64,000 nucleotides of DNA, taken from Cytidiella melzeri (lineage: Eukaryota > Basidiomycota > Agaricomycetes > Polyporales > Irpicaceae). This document shows, piece by piece, positions 46,370 through 58,352 of this stretch. The stretch covers positions 35,646 through 99,645 of the forward strand of contig JABYQR010000160.1 in NCBI GenBank assembly GCA_022592445.1, given 5' to 3'. The notes beneath the pieces are model-generated. The model was not told where the DNA came from, searched no databases, and saw only the letters and a list, made by a program, of their open reading frames with translations. The translations under genes were made by a program, and so were the position numbers. The first letter of the stretch is position 1, and each line of letters opens with the position of its first letter.

Positions 46370-49300
46370 ATGCTAATATCTGCTCTTGTCTCGGGCGTAA
46401 TAGCCCTTACTGGCGCTGCCAGTGCGTTCGCTATCCCTAGGCCTCTCGTCAAGAGAGACTCTCCTTCTCTTATATCCACTGGCATTCTCTCACCCAATGA
46501 GGGCACCACCTGGACTCCGGGACAGCAAGTCTCCATCACATGGTATGTCTTTGTATCTTCCACGACGATGGTGTACTTATTCATCGTTAAATACCAGGAA
46601 CACTTCCGAGATTCACAGCGAGAACGGAACTTTGGCCGTGATCAATCTTTACAATGCTGATGATGATTATCCGACGGCTGTTGCTCAGCTCGCTGCAAAT
46701 TTCCCATCGAACACCGGTTCTTACAGTCTTACGGTTCCCTCCGTCGCAAACGGCTGCTACTACATTAAGAGTGAGTCATACCTTGTTGACGTGCTATCCC
46801 ACGTTTACCAATTGCTGCCTATCAGTCAAATCGTACTGTGGCTGCAAGATTTGGGTCAGCAAGGTGTTCGACGTTCTAAGCCCTCATCCTGGACCTTCTC
46901 CTAACCCCAACCCCAACCCCAAACCTAATCCTGGGCCAACGCCTCAACCTCCGAACCCGCCCAATCCCCCGAACCCGCCTAACCCCCCGAATCCCCCTAA
47001 CCCCCGAACCCGCCTAACCCCCCTAACCCTCCTAACCCCCCTAACCCTCCTAACCCCCCGAACCCGCCCAACCCACCAAACCCCCCTAATCCACCTAACC
47101 CTCCTACCTCGAACGCCATTTACGCACCGTCTGCCGGCACCACGTGGGTTGTTGGTCAATACGAGCTCATATCTTGGAACACATCCATTGTTAAAAACGA
47201 GAATGGCACATTACCGTCGATCAATCTTTACAACGAGACTAGTCAACTCCCTGTCGCCAATCTCGTTGGACAATTCGCTTCGAACAGCGGACATCTCTAC
47301 GTCAAAACCCCCGACGTTGCTAATGGCACCTACCGCATCATCAGTAAGTCTTTGTTCACTCATCGTCACGCCTTACTCATTTTCCTTTAGTCAGCTCGTA
47401 CAACGTCGACGTATCCTGGGCCAGTGCTCAATTTAACATTGTGTCGGGTGGTCCTGCCCCTCCCCCTCCCACCAACGCGATCACTTCACCCAACGCTTCT
47501 ACTACTTGGGTCGCGAACTCGACTGTCGACATCACCTTTGACGTCTCTCAAGTAAAGAACGAAAACGGCACCCTGAGATCTATCGACTTGTTTACGTCCA
47601 CCGGGAAATATCCAGTCGCCAATCTCGCCACAAACTTCCAGTCCAACACTGGGTCTGTGGCTGTAACGGTCCCTAACGTCGCTAACGGCACATACCGCAT
47701 TATCAGTAAGCCTCCACATCACATAGCTTTCCTTGTCCTAACATTATTCCTAGTCACCGGCTACAATGCACAGGAGACATGGGGCAGTCAGCCGTTCACC
47801 ATCGTATCATCGTCTCTTCCTCCTGCTAGCCCTGCCATCACTTCACCCAATGCTTCCACCACTTGGGTAGTGAATTCGACTGTCGACATCACCTTCGACG
47901 TCTCTCAAGTGAAGAACGAAAACGGCACCCTTAGATCTATCGATTTGTTCACGCCTACCGGCAAGTTCCCCGTTGCCAACCTCGCTACTAACTTCCAGTC
48001 CAACACTGGATCTGTGGCTGTAACGGTACCTAACGTCGCTAATGGCACTTACCGCATCATCAGTAAGCCACCACATATCATAACTCTCTTGCTTCCCTAA
48101 CGTCCTTTCTAGTTACCGGCTACAATGCGCAGGAGACATGGGGAAGTCAGCCATTCACGATCGTGTCATCGTCTGTTCCTCCTACCAGCCCTGCCATTAC
48201 CTCCCCCAATGCTTCCACTACTTGGGTTGTGAACTCGACTGTTGACATCACCTTCGACGTCTCTCAAGTGAAGAATGAGAATGGCACGCTCAGATCTATT
48301 GACTTGTTCACGTCCACCGGGAAATATCCAGTTGCCAACCTCGCCACTAACTTCCAGTCCAACACTGGGTCTGTGGCTGTAACGGTACCCAACGTCGCTA
48401 ACGGCACCTACCGCATCATCAGTAAGTCTCCACATCATATAGCTTTCTTTCTGTCCTAACATTGTTCCTAGTCACTGGCTACAATGCGCAGGAGACATGG
48501 GGCAGCCAGCCATTCACGATCGTGTCATCGTCTGTTCCTCCTACCAGCCCTGCCATCACTTCGCCAAATGCTTCCACCACTTGGGTAGTGAACTCGACTG
48601 TCGACATCACCTTCGACGTGTCTCAAGTGAAGAACGAAAACGGCACGCTCAGATCTATCGACTTGTTTACGTCTACTGGCAAATTCCCTGTTGCCAACCT
48701 CGCCACTAACTTCCAGTCCAACACTGGGTCTGTGGCTGTAACGGTACCCAACGTCGCTAACGGCACCTACCGCATCATCAGTAAGTCACTACATCGCATA
48801 GTTCCCTTCTGTCCTAACATCAAAATTTGCAGTCACTGGTTACAATGCGCAGGAGACATGGGGCAGTCAGCCGTTCTCTATCGTGCTTCCATATGTTCCC
48901 GTCCCTCCAACCCCGACTTACCCCATCACCGCCCCTGACGCCACCACGACTTGGGTTGTTGGCGGCAATGTCACGATCAACTGGGACACGACCCAGGTTG
49001 AGAACGGCACGTTGAAATCGGTCGGGCTCTATTCGTCTGACGGTGGCCTTGCCGTCAAGACTTTCGCCACTGGTATTGAGTCTACGGGATCTCTCGGTGT
49101 TGTTGTCCCGTACGTATCGGCTGGCTCGTACCGTGTCATCATCCAAGGATACAGTGGCAAGTCATATGGTAGTGCGCCGTTCACCATCACCGGGCGTGGC
49201 CCGGCCCCTCCTGTGTCAGTCACAAGCACAACCTTTTTCACCTCTTCGACCTCCTCGACCTCTGCCTCTTCCAGCGTCCCGTTGACGACGACGACGATTG

Positions 49301-49425
49301 TTACGAGTGTGAGCAGCTCTGCTTCCATCACACCCACGCCGCAGTCGTCCAGCAGCGCTAGCACTAGCATGGTCACTTCCACATCCTCTTCGGATTCAGC
49401 GCCTTCATCTGTTACGCTTTTCTAA
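46370..49425 (+). CDS. Secreted Ser/Thr-rich protein of seven Kre9/KNH-like modules
   Basis: Signal peptide MLISALVSGVIALTGAASAF with a Kex2-like LVKR site, then seven modules of the Ser/Thr-rich, Kre9/KNH1 N-terminal-like type (Ig-like, linked to fungal cell-wall proteins). Module 1 is 46490-46900, followed by a Pro/Asn linker; modules 2-7 run from 47110 to 49200. The core pattern is ITSPNASTTWVVNSTVDITF, NGTLRSIDLFTSTGKYPVAN and SVAVTVPNVANGTYRII, with the rest (ITGYNAQETWGSQPFTIVSS) after an intron. Modules 1-6 carry that intron at the same codon; module 7 has none. The C-terminus is Ser/Thr-rich (TSSTSSTSASSSV) and ends SSVTLF without a hydrophobic GPI tail. The linker holds a one-base frameshift relative to the flanking domains, so the gene as given is broken or the sequence has an error there. 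Confidence 0.78.
46902..47105 (+). repeat. Low-complexity Pro-Asn linker repeat
   Basis: Units of CC(N)AACCC(N) encode P-N-P-N then P-P-N triplets. At about 46999-47007 a run AACCCCCGAACC has five C where the neighbouring units AACCCCCCGAA have six, shifting the frame. Upstream text is in the module 1 frame and downstream text in the module 2 frame. Confidence 0.7.
47460..48890 (+). repeat. Tandem exon-intron repeat, unit about 359 bp
   Basis: Four near-identical units (modules 3-6). Intron donors lie at 47706, 48063, 48422 and 48781, spaced 357-359 bp, and the introns (48-52 nt) are also similar, starting GTAAG and ending near TAG or CAG before TCAC(T/C)GGC or TTACCGGC. The diverged module 2 has its intron donor at 47344. 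Confidence 0.85.
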
Positions 49426-49747
49426 GATATAGATATAGCATGGATTTATCACACAGTGGACATTTTGGACTTCTTATCACGGACTTAGTACATACAGTAC
49501 AGGAGTTTTTGGACTATTAGAAAGCAAAATTTATATTAGATATATAATCATTCTTCACACACTTCACCTTCTTGCAATCGTGTTTGTGAGTGTCACTTCA
49601 GCACACTTGGTAAGTCGCGAACACGTCTTTTTGTCTTTCCCCTGACATCAAAATTTGCTTACTTGGTGAGTGATCTAAACTATGATATTTCACAAGTTAC
49701 ATAACTGATGTAAATGAATGCAGCCTTTACACTGACGACTCGCGCTA
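49426..49747. other. Convergent intergenic, repeat gene and F-box gene
   Basis: About 320 bp, AT-rich, holding two 3' ends. Nothing else was seen. Confidence 0.5.
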
Positions 49748-51237
49748 TCACACGACCACCAAGTCCAAGAACCCGTCTGCTGTAAAGCTATCCAGCTGGC
49801 TGTCCACGTGTCTCCGGACACGCCTAGCCTCGTGTGGGCGCAAATCGCATGAGAAGCGTAACTCTACGTTGAGATTCTGGAGGTTCTCTACGAGCACCCG
49901 CACCCCTTCCTGCTCGCCGGTATCAACGAGCTCGTCCAGTGTATGCTTTACAAAAATGCCAAGCCAGTCGAAACGGAGGTGTCGAAGTTGCCTCAAGAGG
50001 GTGTCGCGGTCCGCAGAGATGATGATACGGAGTGATATCACTCGTAATGGTGTATGGCAGAACTGGGATAGGAAAGACATGGCAAGACGGGCATCGTTGA
50101 CGTGTCGCGTCTGCCCGGTGTACCACAAGGATGGTGCCCAAGCGAAATCGACTGTGAGTGTTTCCAGAGAAGTGTTCTTTGAGAAATCCATGAGGCTATA
50201 GGTGAAAACTGATGGACACGTCAATGAGGTGAAGGTGGTAGGTAACTCTGTGGAGGGGAACATACACATGGTCTCTAGCGATCCCGGTAGGATGTTGATC
50301 AAGGTTAGGTTCTTTAGGTTATTTCCGGCGGTATTAAGAAGTATCTGTGGTAAAGGCCCCAGCGCACCGGTGTCTGTCAGGCGCAAGCGCATGCGAAGGG
50401 TACGCAATTGGAGGAAGGCAAATTGTGCAAGTGCTTCTTGAAACCTTCCGGATGCCAGATCTTGGGCAGAGATGTCGTCCTGAGGATGTAAAAGGTTGGC
50501 GGATAGAGATGATATGTGTCGCGACTTGGCTATTGAGAATAGCAAAGCCGACTGCGAAGAGAAACAGTGGCAGTCCACACGAAGTTCGTTCAGTTGGGTG
50601 AAACGCGGGAAGTCGGAGGCAGATAACAAGGGAGGGGTTCTCAAGATCGACGACGATATGACCTGCAAACACTCTACTCTGTCGATCTCTGCCAGGACTG
50701 ATGAAGAGACTTCCCTGAGTAGTACATGCGATACTACTAGCTTGCGAACGTGCCGGGCGACCTGAGGAAAGAACTTGAGTTTGAATGGATCGGGGCCGCC
50801 CTGCTCGATGATCATCGTCCTGTGCAGGTGGATGCGCGCACGGGGAAGCCAGGAGCGATGCACTAGCTTGCAGGTTGCAAGAGCACGGTTGTTCCCTTGC
50901 AGGTAGTCTATGATGTGCTCGACAATCTCTACGGGGACTTTCGGGTGAGATAGTCTTGTAAGAGCGCGAGAGGTGAGCTGATCAAGTCCGTGTCCATCGT
51001 TGGTAGATCAATGAGTATCAGTGCCGATGAAGAGTATACATGATGTCTTGCCTTGCTCTGACGAGTCTTCTCCTTCCTAGCAGGGTGATGCTGCCGAGAC
51101 ACAGTTTGTTTCAGAGTGGCGTCTCGTTGTCTTGAAGATCCAACGAGAAGCACAAAGATCACGACGATGATTATGAGGAGAGGAAGGAATACGAGGTCGA
51201 CAGTATCAGTATTCTGTGAAGCGACACGGGTAGCCAT
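49748..51237 (-). CDS. F-box/LRR-like protein, possibly membrane-anchored
   Basis: Minus strand. The main exon (50977-49748) contains an F-box-like KVPVEIVEHIIDYLQGNNRA with CKLVHRSWLPRARIHLHRTM, followed by about 330 residues of degenerate leucine-rich segments (VRKLVVSHVLLREVSS, LKNLTLINILPGSLETMC, FDWLGIFVKHTLDELV), typical of Agaricomycete F-box proteins. A 62-nt intron (51039-50978, GTATAC...CTGAT...CAG) joins an upstream exon (51237-51040) in frame. That exon reads MATRVASQNTDTVDLVFLPL with the span LVFLPLLIIIVVIFVLLVG. With this exon the protein is 475 residues (1428 bp, a multiple of three). The F-box gene could instead start inside the second exon with the upstream exon belonging to another transcript. 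Confidence 0.65.
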
Positions 51238-52003
51238 TGGCGGGTTGAGGCTGTGGTACAGTCGTGGACGCTCTACTGGCTAATGTATGTGAATGGGCGT
51301 GGATTAAAGACGTCCTAGGCATGGAGGCGACGAGGACTTCATTTGAGGTCTGCACGTCGTCGCGAGTCTTCTGCTTGACTTCTGCAATTCCATTGTCGAG
51401 CCTAAGCAAGACAAAGAGACAAACACGTGTACCTGGCTAGCTCCAAAGTGCGTCGTAGAGCGACTAAATCCGCAAACCTGCACTGCGTTGCGCTCATCAG
51501 TTAAGGTAGAATTTGGACAAGGCAGATATATTGAGAGCAAAACGGATAAAATTCCTGATGTAGTACGCACAAAGATGTGCCTTCCGTGACAAACCTCCCT
51601 ACCGTGCAGTTGAAGGCGTTGAAATAATGAATGGAAGACGAGACAGTGAAGTCGATTCCTCTTGCACCCATAAAGCCACTTCAGAAGCTGTGGTGAGAAA
51701 GCCACTGCGTCTGTACACAAAGGGTGCATTTGCGTGTTGCAAAGGATTTGATGATGAAAGAAAGGAAACACAGAGATAGCGGGTGGTCAATGTAGCATGA
51801 TATATATTGAGGAGGTCGACGTCGACGAGTTGTGCCCAGTGTTGCAAAATTTGCTGGCGAGTTTCTTGCTTGAGGTATTTGAGGCGGAGTATCACGTCGG
51901 AGTTTACTAAAGCGTGACGTTATCTTACGCGACGCGTGAAGTCACGCCTACTTACTCTGTCACTCCGCGTCTGACTTGGCAAGGGTGTCGACCGCTAGCC
52001 ACC
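51238..52003. other. Region between the F-box gene and MSH2
   Basis: Minus-strand frames at 51895-51599 and about 51420-51206 (DLVALRRTLELA|RLDNGIAEVKQKTRD, joinable by GTACAC...CTTAG) have a coiled-coil-like look but no recognised family. They may be a small gene divergent from MSH2 or 5' exons of the F-box gene. Confidence 0.4.
51932..51937. promoter_or_regulatory. MluI cell-cycle box (ACGCGT) upstream of MSH2
   Basis: ACGCGT lies 67-72 bp before the MSH2 start codon, within the GC-rich text TTACGCGACGCGTGAAG. In yeasts this hexamer is bound by MBF and drives G1/S expression of DNA synthesis and repair genes. Confidence 0.5.
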
Positions 52004-55000
52004 ATGGCGTTGATGTATGCGAAGGAAAAGGACGCAGACTATGAGATAGGTGAGCCCAATACTTTGATCAAAGTCCACCGCTGCTCATATGTGTCTTCAG
52101 ACAATGCATCCCATCCTGGCTTTTGCAGCTTCTTTGCTAAAATGCCAGCAAAATCTCCCGACTCAGGGACTATCAGGCTCTTTGACCGAGGAGACTACTA
52201 CTCCGTTCACGGCCCCGATGCCCTTTACATCGCGTCACACGTCTATCACACTAATACAGTCATCAAGTACCTTGGCCCTGGGGGAAAGTCTGGTCTTGCC
52301 AGCGTCACGCTCAGTGCGAACGCTGCGAAAACGTTCTTGAGGGACGCATTGACCACAAGGCAGCTGAAGGTCGAAATCTACGTTCCCGAAGCTGGTCAAG
52401 GAAAGCGTGCGACAAAGTTCAAGCTTGACAAAGAGGTTCGTCTTCGAGTCTCGTATCATCAACATTGCTTTTCAACTGCAACTAGGCATCACCCGGGAAC
52501 CTGCAAGACGTTGAGGACATGCTATTTGGCAGCACTGACATCATGTCCGCACCCATCGTCATGGCCATCAAAGTTGCTTCGACTCCTCCGGCTGCCGGCG
52601 CACCTGCGAATGCTCGAACAAAGACTGTAGGTATCGCCTTTGCAGATACCAGTACGCGGGAATTGGGGGTAGCCGATTTTGTTGACAACGACTGTTTCTC
52701 GAATACAGAGGTGAGCACCGAGGTCACGAAATAACCTCGGTCGAAGTTTTAACGCTACTCTAGACTCTAGTCATACAGCTCGCCGTGAAGGAAGCCATCC
52801 TCCCTACTGGAACAGTGTCCGGGACCACCGAACGTGATATCGAACTCAAGAAGCTGAAAGACTTACTGGAGCGATGTAACGTGGTGATCACAGAACGCAA
52901 ACCCAGTGCGTTCAGTGTCTTGCGCCAAATTTCAGAGTTGTTGACACCGGACGTGGCGGCAGGTGAATTCACATCGCGAAACATTCAAGATGACCTGACG
53001 CGCTTGCTCAACCCAAGCTGTATTCCTTCGTCTTCGAGCGTAGACGCTGCATCAGCTTTACGTGCGCCGCCTTCATTGTGACTACTTTGAGTTTTGACAG
53101 ACCGGCTCTTGACTGTTTCCTAGCTCAACTCAGCCTACCTGTTGCACCCGCCTCCCTAGCAGCTCTGCTCTCCTATCTTTCTCTACTATCAGATACCTCT
53201 AACCACGGCGCATATACCATTCGAACTCATGACCTAACACAGTTCATGAGATTAGATGCCAGTGCCCTTCGAGCATTGAACCTCACCGAGTCGGGTAACA
53301 ATGCTGTAAGTGCGCCAAAATTTACCTTTACAACGAATATATTCTAACCGGGTTCGCGCAGACTTCAAATAAAAACACTACATTGTTCGGCCTGCTGAAC
53401 AAATGCAAGACCGCGCAAGGCTCAAGACTGCTCGGCAGCTGGCTTAAGCAACCTCTTGTAAACCTGCATGAAATTCGTATGTGTGGTTCACCTCATGACC
53501 AATCGAAAGGTCTTACCCGTCGGCGACAGGAAGACGCCAGGATTTGGTCGAGATATTTGTCGAGCATCCCAACACGCGACGCGCTCTGCAGGTAATGTTT
53601 TTCAGCAAGTGGTTATGAAAGAATATACATGCCTGACATACGAGAGTAGGACGACCAGCTCAAACTACTTCCTGATATGCACCGTATAAGCAAACGATTC
53701 CAAAAGTCCGTCGCTACCCTCGAAGATGTAGTACGAGTCTATCAGGCCGTTCTCAAGGTGAGCAACTGGTAACAACAGGTGTTTGGAGAGAGAGTAACTA
53801 AGCCTGTACGTGTAGCTCGAAGGGCTCATTACTTCGCTAGAAAGCATAGAGACGTCCGAGGAGAATAAAGTCTTAATTGAGGACACCTACTTGGCTAAAC
53901 TCAAGGCTCGGGACTATTCTCTATTTTCTATTGCACTGAAACTGATGTCGTTCTCGCACAGGAATACGAAGAATCCTTGTCCAAGTACTCTAGCATGGTC
54001 CAGGACACCATCGACCTTGACGAACTCGAGAACCACAATTTCGTTGTCAAGCCCGAGTACGACGAAGGACTCGAAGAGCTGGCTGAAAAGCTGAAGATTA
54101 TCCGTGACGGTCTCGATGCAGAGCACAAACGCGTCGGCGGAGACCTCGATCTCGACCTCGACAAGAAGTTGCATTTGGAGAACTCCCAGGTACATGGGTA
54201 TTGTTTCAGGATATCCAAAAATGTATGCTTCGCACTCTAGCCGGTGAAACTCAGGATACTGATGCTTTCGAGCGCGACGATAGGATCAGAAGAGCATAGC
54301 GAACAAGAAAGAGTACATCGACCTCGCGACGCTGAAAAACGGGTGCTATTTTTCCACCAGGAAGCTGTCCAACTTGGCAGGAGAGTATACTGAGACAACT
54401 GCTGCGTACAAGTCAAAGCAGAGCAAGCTTGTTGGCGAAATTGTCGCAATTGCTGGTATGTGCAATTATTGTCTGTTGGCTCGGAGAGTTATCAATTTCT
54501 CTTTGCTGAACAGCGACATACACGCCTGTACTGGAGGCGTGGAACGGCGTTATTGCGCATCTTGACGTTATCATTAGTTTCGCGCATGTTGCGGTGAATG
54601 CTCCAGAGACATACGTGAAGCCAACCGTACTGGAAAAGGGTACGCCTCTACTGTCAATCAGCGTTGTGATCTCGTCTTCATGAAGTCCATAGGTTCAGGG
54701 AGCTTGGTGCTCAAGGACGCTCGACATCCTTGTCTGGAGGTCCAGGATGATGTGAGCTTCATCCCGAACGACGTAGAGATGATCAAGGGTGCGTATATGT
54801 AGTGTCGTGTGACCATGTTCCTGAAATTTCCAACTTAGACGAGAGCGAGTTCCACATAATCAGTGCGTGTTAGTGTTTTCTTCAGTTCCAGTATGTTGAT
54901 CATGCGAACAGCCGGACCCAATATGGGTGGCAAGAGCACGTACATCCGTCAAGTTGGTGTCATCGCCCTCTTAGCTCAGATTGGGTGTTTCGTGCCGTGC

Positions 55001-56090
55001 TCTGAAGCCCGACTACCTATCTTCGACTCGGTGCTGTGCCGTGTGGGTGCAGGGGACAGTCAGTTGCGAGGCGTGTCAACGTTCATGGCGGAGATGTTGG
55101 AGACTGCTAGCATCCTTAGGGTGAGCGTTAGCATCTCTTAGTGTCTGGCGCGCGCTGAGAAAATACGGATAGAGTGCCACCAAGGACTCGTTGATCATTA
55201 TTGACGAGCTTGGTCGAGGTCGGTGTTTCTGTATTTTTGCCAACCTTAGGAAGGCTAATGTGTCTGTAGGAACGTCTACCTACGACGGCTTTGGACTCGC
55301 ATGGGCAATATCTGAGTGTGTCACAAAGCTCGTTTGCCGATATCCTGTTCCTGATGTATTTGCGCGTCTTACAGGCACATCGCATCGGAAATTCATGCCT
55401 TCTGTTTGTTCGCCACTCATTTCCACGAACTGACGGCGCTAGACCAACAAATCCCTCACGTCAAGAACCTGCACGTAGTCGCTCATGTTTCCGCCGCTGA
55501 AGATCTCAGTCAGAGGAGAGATATCACTTTGCTTTACAAGGTCGAGCCGGGTATGTCCAGACACGGCCTTTTGTGTTCGCTGTCTTCTGAAGGGTTCTTG
55601 TATGTAGGGGTATGCGATCAGAGCTTTGGTATTCATGTAGCGGAACTTGCAAACTTTCCGGAGAACGTTGTAAAGGTGGGAATTTCTTGAGGGGCCTCTC
55701 TCGCTCGAGCTGACGGACGAGCATACCTAGCTGGCCAAGCGGAAGGCGGACGAGTTGGAAGATTTCAATGCCGGTACGCACAGTTCGTGTTCCAAGCGCT
55801 ATTCGCCCCCCATTCTAAGCATTGCCAACTCTATTGTAGACCGCCGGGAGATAGACGCAGACATCCCGTCCGAAGTGATCGAGGAAGGCAGCAAGCTTGT
55901 CGAGCAGCTGCTACAGACATGGGCCTCGCAGACGCCAGTGCGCGATGGGGAAGACATTGTCATGGCTGACGGCGAGGACGAACTCGGTCCAGAGGCGCAG
56001 CTGGCTGAACTGAAGAAATGCTTCGAGCAATTCCGGCCGCAGCTGGAGCAGAACTTGTGGGCGCAGAGGTTGCTAGAGTCTCTAGGTTGA
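52004..56090 (+). CDS. MSH2: DNA mismatch repair protein MSH2
   Basis: MutS-family ATPase that pairs with MSH6 or MSH3 to recognise mismatches in the nucleus. Start in a strong context (GCCACCATGG). MutS domain I is seen as [20 protein letters not shown]. The connector follows ([20 protein letters not shown]), then the lever and clamp region ([40 protein letters not shown]). The ATPase domain holds Walker [15 protein letters not shown] (split by an intron at about 54865-54915), the signature [18 protein letters not shown], Walker [21 protein letters not shown] and [10 protein letters not shown]. The C-terminal helix-turn-helix region is [16 protein letters not shown] and the dimerisation tail ends [10 protein letters not shown]. 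About 20 exons. Checked junctions in the ATPase part all keep frame, so it appears functional. Confidence 0.95.
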
Positions 56091-56737
56091 GATTTATGGA
56101 GATATGAGTTTTCGTATTGTTATGGGATTTTTGCTTTCGTTGTGCTTTCAAGTTTGCGTTCAGTAGTGGATACAGTATAATAAATCGTTTTAGCGGAGCA
56201 ACAAGTGCACAAACAAGCATAAACACAGACCGCTATTAGCGCGAACAATAGGATAAGGTTTCTCACATTCTGACGGAACTTGTCATATTTTCCATGTTTT
56301 TGGCAGCACGCTCCCATGCACGTCCATCGTGCAGCATTGCACACACGCTGTTCCGTAACAGCCTCCGCTCAACTTGTTCCTCGGCGAAATAGCTATCGTA
56401 TTTGATGGCGTCCCTCGCTACATTACCTATGCTATTGCATTCTCAGTAGCTCACCTGCCCTCCGAGTCTGACCCGGGCACCATTTGCTACTCGTCACTGC
56501 GAAGTTCGAACTAGCGCTACTTTGCCTGGGCGAGGCTCCAAGTTCACGAGACGGTTCAAACTCGCCGCACAGCACCCATACGGATGGTTCTGCGCAGAGT
56601 CGACCCAGACGCACAGGGTTTTGCTTTATCTGTTGTCCTTCAGGCCTGCTGGCTTGCCGTCATCTTCCCGTAGTACTTACCCCCCTTCACGAACCTCCGT
56701 CACGACACCGGCATCCGGCCGGTTGCACATAAAAACC
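56091..56737. other. Intergenic, MSH2 3' flank and GH16 promoter
   Basis: About 650 bp; no further gene was recognised. A CACATAAAAAC string is adjacent to the GH16 ATG and is too close to be a normal TATA box. Confidence 0.5.
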
Positions 56738-58352
56738 ATGCTGCCTGTCCTCCTCGGCTCGATTCTTGCTGTATCTACGCTGCATACGGAGACGAACGCG
56801 TTCGACATTGTCAAGGATTACTCGGGCTTTACTTTCTTCGAGGGATGGGACTTTTATGGTAGCTGGGATAATTTGACGCTTGGTGTGTATTACATACTAC
56901 AGTCGCGAACACTCTGGAGACAATCCCTCTGCTAACCGTGGGCAACTACAGGCGACGTCTGGTGGCTCAATGAGACGGAAGCTACAGCAGAGAGGCTGGC
57001 TTATGTCAACAACGCCGGGAACGCCATTATCAAAGTCGACAACACCACAGACGTTCCGTTGAACATCAAGCGCAACAGTGTGCGTCCGACCCCCTCCTCC
57101 AATGTTCTGCCACGCCAACATCTCACCGTTAATGGTACTTTAGGTCCGGATAACGTCTCATGACTTTTACGACTATGGTAGTCTCTGGATCATCGACGCC
57201 CTGCACATCCCGTTTGGCTGCTCCGTCTGGCCCGCGTTCTGGACGAAAGGCACGCTCTGGCCAAACGACGGCGAGATCGACATCATCGAGAGCATCAACC
57301 TCAACCCGAACAACCAGATGGCGCTGCACACCACCGCTGGGTGTCTCAAGGACTCGTCTGTGCCAGAGACGGGGCGGGTTTCGGGTGTAGACTGCGGCAC
57401 GGGGTCGGGGTGTGTAGTGGTGCAGACAGAGCAGAATACCTACGGGCCAGGCTTTGCCGCGGCTGGTGGTGGAGTTTGGGCTACGCAGTTTGATGTTAGT
57501 GGCATCTAGTGAGTCCCTTCCTGCAAACTCACTTGCAATGTTCTAAAGTCATCCGACGACTTTTTGCAGCGTGTGGTTCTGGAGTGTAAGCCTTTTAAAT
57601 CTTGAGCGAAATCTTCGTCGCAGCTGACAACTCTTCTTCACCATACAGCGGAACGATATTCCTGCGTCTGTATCCAACGCCAACTCTACCTCTTCCATCG
57701 ACATCTCCCAATGGGGCACTCCGTCCGCCGCATACCCCGCAAACCCCAACTGCAACCTGACCGAGTTCTTCACAGCACAACAAATCGTCATTGATATTAC
57801 CCTCTGCGGCGACTGGTATGCGTCCTGGGTTCTAATTGCTGGCGCATGACTTACCTTGTGATGAAAAAAAAATAGGGCTGGGGTGCCTTCGATATACAGT
57901 ACTCAATGCAGCAACGCAGGTCCCACAGGTCAATGTGTGCGTCTCTTCATCTCGCACCTCTCCCTTCCTTTCCGCAGTGACTGACCATAATTGGATTTTA
58001 CAAGTATCAAGACAACGTCGTGGGACCCGGTAGTCCCAAGTACGACAACGCGTACTTTGAGATCTCGTACGTCCGCGCCTACACCACCGTCGGTGTCGCC
58101 GCTGCCCCTTCGGGGCCTACCCAATCCGTCAGCAGTGTGAGCAGTGCTTCGTCGTCCACGACAGCGTTGCCTGGCACTGGAGAGATCCCAGCTACGATCA
58201 CGCACACGGTTAGCGATTCGGACGTACCGGAACCGACTAACCTGACGGGCGACTCGTCGTCCGCTGTTGGCTTGCGTGCGCGGGCGATTGGGGGTGGGTT
58301 TTTAACGCTGTTGTTGACTATGATTGTGATGAGTGTGTTTGACTTGTTTTAA
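56738..58352 (+). CDS. GH16 endo-1,3(4)-beta-glucanase, membrane-anchored
   Basis: Predicted cell-surface beta-glucan hydrolase of the laminarinase-type GH16 group. Signal peptide MLPVLLGSILAVSTLHTETNA; first block FDIVKDYSGFTFFEGWDFYG. Then SHDFYDYGSLWIIDALHIPF, GCSVWPAFWTKGTLWPNDG, the catalytic motif GEIDIIESI at about 57270 (first Glu nucleophile, last Glu acid/base), HTTAGC, and VWFWSRNDIP|ASVSNANSTS later. YFEISYVRAYTT closes the catalytic part. The C-terminal region is Ser/Thr-rich and ends in a hydrophobic tail (AIGGGFLTLLLTMIVMSVFD), consistent with a GPI anchor or a single membrane span. Six or seven exons. It likely acts in wall remodelling or beta-glucan turnover. Confidence 0.9.

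Noticed and set aside
46975..47105. Telomere-like CCTAACCC repeats, possible interstitial telomere
   Set aside because: The repeats are irregular, mix CCTAACCC with CCGAACCCG, and encode a Pro-Asn-rich linker between two protein modules; coding low complexity explains them.
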